Shown: positions 5,818-10,465 of the stretch, piece by piece
How the letters are laid out: each line of letters opens with the position of its first letter
How positions within the stretch are numbered: position 1 is the stretch's first letter
Source: Sulfurovum sp.
GTDB lineage: Bacteria; Campylobacterota; Campylobacteria; Campylobacterales; Sulfurovaceae
Length of the DNA: 10,465 nt
NCBI GenBank assembly: GCA_026983895.1
Contig: JALSTF010000168.1
Location: 1-10,465, forward strand
Direction of reading: 5' to 3'
Notes under the pieces: generated by a model
The model's input: the letters and a program-made list of their open reading frames with translations, nothing else
The model's database searches: none
What the model was told of the DNA's origin: nothing
Position numbers and translations under genes: made by a program

Positions 5818-8800
5818 ATGAATTTTTTAAGCAACAAAAATATTTTCTCTTTTCTGATCGTACTTGTCATTGCGGTATTCGGAGCGATCTCCTATCATAC
5901 GTTCTTTGCCTATCAAAGCTATACGCAGGCACAGACGAGCAGGAACTATCTGCATTTCGTAGAGTTGACGGATCAAGCCATCGATGTTATCGCGAAAGAA
6001 CGTATAAACAGTGCAGATTATATGGGAAGCGGAGGCAAGCAGAGTGCAAAGGAACTGAAAGAGATCCGTGAAACAGTGAACAATACACTGCATACGCTGG
6101 ATACTTATATGGCAAAGAACAAAACGCTGCAATCATACAGTAAACGGTTTGCCTATATCCGGACAAAATTGAAAGAAGTGCGCAACAAGATCGATACACT
6201 CAGTTCAGATTACGAAAATATGTTCAATACGCTCTACCACAAGAATATCGGTGAATCTCTTATTGCCGTGACCAGGGATGCAGCGGCCAAAGAATATGAT
6301 GAAGAGATCCAAAATGAACTTTCAAGCCATGCTGACTATATGACGCTGAAAGAAAACAGTGTAATGGAAGATACAGGTATCCTTTTCGTACTGAACGGAT
6401 CTTATCCTATGAAAGACGGAGACTTGAAAGTGTGGGATGCGCTGATCATGAATGATGTGCTCCCCTCCTTGAAGCATATTACGGACTATGACCTGAAGAA
6501 AACACTTAAATCGGTCGTTTCGGAAGATGCCTATGACAAAATAGGAAGAGATGAACGTGTCGCTATACTTTACGGGGCTTCGGAAGGAAAGTATGATATC
6601 AGCCCGGAGCAATGGGTCAAGCAGAGCGAGAAAAAGGAGTTCTACCTGGCTCAGGCACAGCATGCCCTCCTGGGTACGGCACAGGTAAAAGCGGAAGACC
6701 GGTTCATTCAGGCCAAAGATGTTTTGATGCAGTATGCTTTATGGGGTGCGTTGACACTCCTTGTATTGCTGATCATGCTGGTGATCTATTACAATATCAA
6801 CAAAGACAAGCAGCTCTTTGAAGATACGCTGAAAGATATCGAAGCGGTCCTGGACAAGGAGCAGCAACGGGAACTGCAGCATCTCATCGATACGCGCGAC
6901 ATCAACAATATCTACAAATTCCTTGTGGATACTATCAAGGCAGCCAACCAGGCAAAAGACCTTTTCCTTGCAAATATGTCGCATGAAATCCGTACACCGT
7001 TGAACGGTATCGTCGGATTTACGCAACTTTTGAAAGATTCGGAACTCAATGATGAACAGAGGGAATTCATTACGGTGATCGAACACAGTTCCGAGAACCT
7101 TTTAACCATCGTGAACGATATTCTTGACCTCTCGAAGATCAAGGCCGACAAAATAGAACTGGAACATATTGTGTTCGACCCGGTAGAACAGTTTGAATCT
7201 TCTGTCGAATCCTATGGAGCAAGAGCAGCGGAAAAAGGGATAGAGCTTGGTGTCTATATCGACCCTGCGCTTCCTGAAAAGATCGTGGGTGATCCCACCA
7301 AAATATCGCAGGTCATCGTCAACCTTATCAGCAATGCGATCAAATTCACCAAAGCAAAAGGTGCGGTGGATGTCTCCATTGAAAAAGTGGCCGAAACAAA
7401 AGAGTATGTGACCATGATGTTCTCCGTATCCGATACGGGTATAGGGATCAGCGAAAGTCAGAAAAGCAAGATATTCGAGGCATTCTCGCAGGCGGATGTC
7501 TCTACGAGCAGAAAGTTCGGGGGTACAGGGCTCGGGCTTGCCATTTCGGGGAAACTGGTTTCTTTCATGGGCGGAGAGCTTGATATTGAGAGCAAAGAAG
7601 GGGAGGGATCGACCTTTTACTTTACCCTGACACTGGAAAAAGCCAAAGATATCGTTCCCCGGGACATCATCAATATGCTGGGCTTCTCGGTAGGGCTCCT
7701 TGGCAGACAGGAAGAGGTTTCTGAAAGTATCAGGCATAATCTTGAAGCCTATGTGACCTATACCGGTGCGAAGTTCGATCTTTATGATGAAGATACGATA
7801 CTGAATGCAGACAATACGGCTTTGCCGGACATCCTTTTTATAGACCATACTTCCCATCAGCGTAGCGGAGAACTTGATAAATTTCTTGATATAGACTGTA
7901 AGATAGTCCTGATGACGACCGCTGACAAGAAAAAGAATATCGAAGGGTTGCTCGATAGAATAGATAAAGTATTGTATAAACCACTCAATCTCAGCAAAAC
8001 ATACAAGGCACTTGAAGTGGTCTATGAGAAGAAAGTGCGAACTTCTTCGAAAGCACCGGCAGGCACAAAGAATATCCTGTTCGAGGACCTTCACCTTCTT
8101 GTTGCGGAGGATAACAGTATCAACCAGAAACTGATCAAGAATGTATTGAACAGTTTTGGTGTCGATGTCACCCTTGCGAGCAATGGGGAAGAGGCGGTGA
8201 AGCTGCGTACGGACAATACCTTCGATATGATCCTGATGGATATTCAAATGCCGGTACTCGGAGGTATTGAAGCCACACACCAGATCATTGAATATGAAGA
8301 GAAGAACCGTAAACATCATGTCCCTATTGTGGCACTGACAGCCAATGCCCTTTCAGGGGACCGTGAAAAATATATGGACGAAGGTATGGATAACTATCTT
8401 TCAAAACCGATCGATCTGGAACGGCTCAATGTCCTTCTTCAGGAGTATTTCCCGACACATATCAAAAAGGCAGAGACAACGGAAGGGGATCAGGAAATAC
8501 AAGAAAAAGAAACGGTTTTGGAAGAGAAGGGCGAGCAGCCTGTTTCACAAGAACCTGTCAGTATACAAAATCCTGAAGAAGAGACTGAAGCACCTGTTGA
8601 AAAAGAAGTGGCAGAGACCGTTGTACCGAAGGAAGAAGCACAGGAAGAAGAGGCCGTAAAGCTGCAGAAAGATGTCCTTTTGTATCACTCTTTCCCTATC
8701 ATCGCGGATCTGTATGAACGTATATTGGAAAATCTCGGATACAGTGTCGATAAAGTGATACAGGAAGAGGTCTTTATGAAACGTATTGAAGACACGCAGT

Positions 8801-9000
8801 ACCGCTATGTGATCTTTGAAGGATTGCCTTTTATGAATATCAAGTGTCTGGTATCAGATATGATAAGAGGGACGGGTGCAACACCTTTTGTCATCGTTTC
8901 TCCGGAGGATAAAGATATTGATTTCTGCTGCGGGGTATTGGAAGAAGGCTACCATATCGATGTGGTGAAAGCAAAGCTGGAAGAGCGCAAGGATCAGTAA
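5818..9000 (+). CDS. Hybrid histidine kinase with NIT-like periplasmic sensor, one full receiver and two degenerate receivers
   Basis: This 1060-residue inner-membrane sensor kinase has helices at about 8-30 and 303-325 enclosing a helical periplasmic domain. That domain resembles the nitrate/nitrite-sensing NIT family (VIAKERINSADYM at 57-69; a second conserved half around 175-215). A coiled signalling helix (326-380) leads to the HisKA domain, with His389 in MSHEIRTPLNG, and the ATPase, with Asn506 in SNAIKFT, DTGIGIS (539-545) and GGTGLGLAIS (568-577). Three receiver-like modules follow. The first (about 618-735) keeps Asp676 and Lys721-Pro but lacks the acidic pair. The second (about 755-880) is complete: Glu764-Asp765, Asp808 in MDIQMP, Thr841 and Lys863. 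After a Glu-rich linker, the third (949-1060) has Glu1001 in place of the phosphorylated Asp. No HPt domain is evident, so an external HPt and response regulator are expected. AAAGG at 5806-5810 is the ribosome site. The last 7 bases overlap truA. Confidence 0.92.
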   Translation: MNFLSNKNIFSFLIVLVIAVFGAISYHTFFAYQSYTQAQTSRNYLHFVELTDQAIDVIAKERINSADYMGSGGKQSAKELKEIRETVNNTLHTLDTYMAKNKTLQSYSKRFAYIRTKLKEVRNKIDTLSSDYENMFNTLYHKNIGESLIAVTRDAAAKEYDEEIQNELSSHADYMTLKENSVMEDTGILFVLNGSYPMKDGDLKVWDALIMNDVLPSLKHITDYDLKKTLKSVVSEDAYDKIGRDERVAILYGASEGKYDISPEQWVKQSEKKEFYLAQAQHALLGTAQVKAEDRFIQAKDVLMQYALWGALTLLVLLIMLVIYYNINKDKQLFEDTLKDIEAVLDKEQQRELQHLIDTRDINNIYKFLVDTIKAANQAKDLFLANMSHEIRTPLNGIVGFTQLLKDSELNDEQREFITVIEHSSENLLTIVNDILDLSKIKADKIELEHIVFDPVEQFESSVESYGARAAEKGIELGVYIDPALPEKIVGDPTKISQVIVNLISNAIKFTKAKGAVDVSIEKVAETKEYVTMMFSVSDTGIGISESQKSKIFEAFSQADVSTSRKFGGTGLGLAISGKLVSFMGGELDIESKEGEGSTFYFTLTLEKAKDIVPRDIINMLGFSVGLLGRQEEVSESIRHNLEAYVTYTGAKFDLYDEDTILNADNTALPDILFIDHTSHQRSGELDKFLDIDCKIVLMTTADKKKNIEGLLDRIDKVLYKPLNLSKTYKALEVVYEKKVRTSSKAPAGTKNILFEDLHLLVAEDNSINQKLIKNVLNSFGVDVTLASNGEEAVKLRTDNTFDMILMDIQMPVLGGIEATHQIIEYEEKNRKHHVPIVALTANALSGDREKYMDEGMDNYLSKPIDLERLNVLLQEYFPTHIKKAETTEGDQEIQEKETVLEEKGEQPVSQEPVSIQNPEEETEAPVEKEVAETVVPKEEAQEEEAVKLQKDVLLYHSFPIIADLYERILENLGYSVDKVIQEEVFMKRIEDTQYRYVIFEGLPFMNIKCLVSDMIRGTGATPFVIVSPEDKDIDFCCGVLEEGYHIDVVKAKLEERKDQ

Positions 9001-9716
9001 ATGATCCTAGCAAGATAAAGCCCCTCTGAAGGAGCTACGCTGGTGGTATGCCGTTTTGTGCATCCGATCTGTTCTGCAAGCTGTGCCAGCGCAAGTTCTT
9101 TTTGTGCGCAAAGCATGGCTGCGGATACCATCATCCTGACCTGTGCACGGAGAAATCCATTGGCCGTAAAATAGAGGTAATGGTATTTTCCGTATTCCCG
9201 ATATTCTGCCCGATATATGTTGCGAACAGTGGTATGGGTTGGGGAACCTGTCTTGTAAAAACAGGCAAAATCATGTTCCCCCTGAAACAATGAAAGAGCA
9301 TGAGACAGAACTTCAGGGTCGAAATCACTGTAATAGGCAATATATCTCTTTTCAAAAATGGAGGGTGGTTTATTTTTGAAAACATACCGGTATATACGTT
9401 CTTTGGCAGAAAACCGTGCATGAAAATCCTCTGCTGACGGAGAGATGTGCTTGAACTGTATCATGCTGAGTTTACGGTTAAGCATGGTCTTGAGCTTATC
9501 AAGGTCTGACCAGAAAGAAGGAAGGTCGAAGTGTATCACCTGCCCGCTTGCATGTACCCCTGCATCGGTACGCCCGCTTCCTGTGATGGATGGGACGATG
9601 TGCAGATCGGCAAGGGCTTCTTCTATGGCCGTAGTGACTGTCTGCCTTGTGGAAGTCTGTTTCTGGAAGCCTTTGAAGGCACTTCCGTCATAGGCGATTA
9701 CAGCTTTGACTCTCAT
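8994..9716 (-). CDS. truA: tRNA pseudouridine(38-40) synthase TruA
   Basis: This 240-residue protein has the normal family length. TruA converts uridines 38, 39 and 40 in the anticodon arm of many tRNAs to pseudouridine and acts in the cytoplasm as a dimer. The N-terminus (AYDGSAFKGFQKQ, 8-20) and the catalytic motif GSGRTDAGVHA with Asp51 are intact. So are the DFHARFSAKERIYRYVF stretch (about 97-113), the ANGFLRAQVRMMV motif and the C-terminal APSEGLYL signature. On the - strand the gene starts 9 bases after the LptF/LptG gene stop, and its ribosome site (AAAGGA, 9727-9722) overlaps that stop, so the two form an operon. The same pairing occurs in Campylobacter relatives. Its TGA end overlaps the convergent kinase gene by 7 bases, with no intrinsic terminator visible for either. 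Confidence 0.95.
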   Translation of the reverse strand: MRVKAVIAYDGSAFKGFQKQTSTRQTVTTAIEEALADLHIVPSITGSGRTDAGVHASGQVIHFDLPSFWSDLDKLKTMLNRKLSMIQFKHISPSAEDFHARFSAKERIYRYVFKNKPPSIFEKRYIAYYSDFDPEVLSHALSLFQGEHDFACFYKTGSPTHTTVRNIYRAEYREYGKYHYLYFTANGFLRAQVRMMVSAAMLCAQKELALAQLAEQIGCTKRHTTSVAPSEGLYLARIIY

Positions 9717-9725
9717 GAATATCCT

Positions 9726-10465
9726 TTAAAAGTATCGGGCAACACGCTTTTGGAAGAGTGTCTTTCCCAGCATGAATGTAAGGATCACGGCAATAGGCAG
9801 ACTTGCGGTATTTCCCCATTTTTCGAGTGATGAAGCGATCAGGTAGAGGAAAAGTGTCGTACTGAAGATGATGATAAAGGAGTAGTTGCTCTGATAGCGC
9901 GGATTGATCATAGAAAAAGCGGCAGCAAGATAGACGGAAAGAATAGGGATAAGGCTGACGTAGATATAGAAAAGTATCCTTCCCCTTCGGACTTTGTCGA
10001 CTTTGGCAAGAGCCCAGTAGGAAACAATATCCTGAAAATGGAAACGGTATTTTTGTTTGGTATCGAAAACTTCGAGTGTTTTATACTTGGCCTGCTGAAG
10101 TTTTTCTTTTGTGTATGTATATCCGTATCCATTTTCAAGAAGCAGTGATGCCGTCTTGGCATTTCTGTTGAGCTGCCCTTTTTTCGATGAGAAGAACTGT
10201 TCTTCATCCTTTTTTGTACGGTTATATATAACCATGTTGTGGAATATCCCGCTTTTGGCATCTTTTTCTTTGACATAGATGTAATAGTCTCCGAATTTTT
10301 GGCCCAGTTTCCCGGGAACGATATTGAGTGTTGCTTCCGCTTTCTTCTTCTCTTTAAAGGAAGTGTAAAGCTGTTTGCTCATAGGCATACCCAGAAAAGA
10401 GATCGCTGCAAGCAGGATGGAAAAGAGGATGCTTATCAACAATATGCTCTTGAGTACCTTGTTTG
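9726..10465 (-). CDS. LptF/LptG-family lipopolysaccharide export permease, 5'-truncated
   Basis: This is the C-terminal part (about 246 codons) of an inner-membrane permease of the YjgP/YjgQ family. Such proteins pair in the LptB2FG transporter that extracts LPS from the inner membrane for transport to the cell surface. The frame stays open to the right edge; the first TTG that could serve as a start (10442) lies inside a membrane helix, so the true start is outside the window. Visible parts are a membrane helix (LFSILLAAISFLGMPMS), a periplasmic beta-rich domain with GDYYIYVKEKD, FHNMVIYNRTKK and RFHFQDI stretches, and then three hydrophobic helices with the SLIPILSVYLAAAFSMINPRYQ segment typical of the family's C-terminal half. 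Family members are usually about 340-390 residues, so roughly 100 or more residues are missing. LptF versus LptG cannot be decided from this part. truA follows 9 bases after the stop. Confidence 0.8.
   Translation of the reverse strand, partial: NKVLKSILLISILFSILLAAISFLGMPMSKQLYTSFKEKKKAEATLNIVPGKLGQKFGDYYIYVKEKDAKSGIFHNMVIYNRTKKDEEQFFSSKKGQLNRNAKTASLLLENGYGYTYTKEKLQQAKYKTLEVFDTKQKYRFHFQDIVSYWALAKVDKVRRGRILFYIYVSLIPILSVYLAAAFSMINPRYQSNYSFIIIFSTTLFLYLIASSLEKWGNTASLPIAVILTFMLGKTLFQKRVARYF

Noticed and set aside
7102..8319. Long minus-strand open frame of 405 codons inside the kinase gene
   Set aside because: It lies opposite HisKA, ATPase and receiver domains whose motifs are all intact; its translation shows no domain and reads like a reverse-complement shadow.

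Overview
The window looks like a chromosomal segment of a Campylobacterota (epsilonproteobacterial) bacterium, most likely close to Sulfurovum or Sulfurimonas. The signs are a HemJ-type protoporphyrinogen oxidase, a small secreted cytochrome c, a truA gene coupled to an LptF/LptG permease as in Campylobacter relatives, AT-rich intergenic DNA and promoters of the TGTTATAAT kind. The taxonomic call is an inference from gene content; no marker gene such as rRNA is present.

Left part (1-2458, + strand): the 3' end of an endonuclease/exonuclease/phosphatase-family protein with a C-terminal OB-like extension runs into hemJ, with 3 bases between them. A separate promoter then drives a four-helix membrane protein of the DUF2231 type that carries a long Ala/Lys/Glu-rich helical tail. 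A small periplasmic cytochrome c lies convergently on the - strand (2487-2840).

Centre (2841-9000): this is the most interesting part. An AT-rich 322-base region separates the cytochrome gene from a rightward four-gene operon. It holds a perfect FNR-type palindrome (2908-2921) at exactly class II activator spacing (predicted -41.5) from a rightward -10 box, a second extended -10 promoter, and three inverted repeats in the leader. The operon encodes three consecutive exported PilJ-like (NarX P-box-like) proteins and then a 1060-residue hybrid histidine kinase. The periplasmic domain of the kinase resembles the NIT nitrate/nitrite-sensing domain. Gaps of 10-12 bases between the genes imply one transcript. 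My reading is a multi-component periplasmic sensing module: soluble P-box proteins feed a NIT-type hybrid kinase, under Crp/Fnr-type control. Nitrate or nitrite is a reasonable candidate ligand but is not proven by the sequence. The kinase has one complete receiver and two degenerate ones, and lacks a recognisable HPt domain, so its phosphorelay partner must be encoded elsewhere.

Right part (8994-10465, - strand): truA (tRNA pseudouridine 38-40 synthase) overlaps the kinase end by 7 bases in convergent orientation. It follows an LptF/LptG-family permease gene whose 5' end lies beyond the window.
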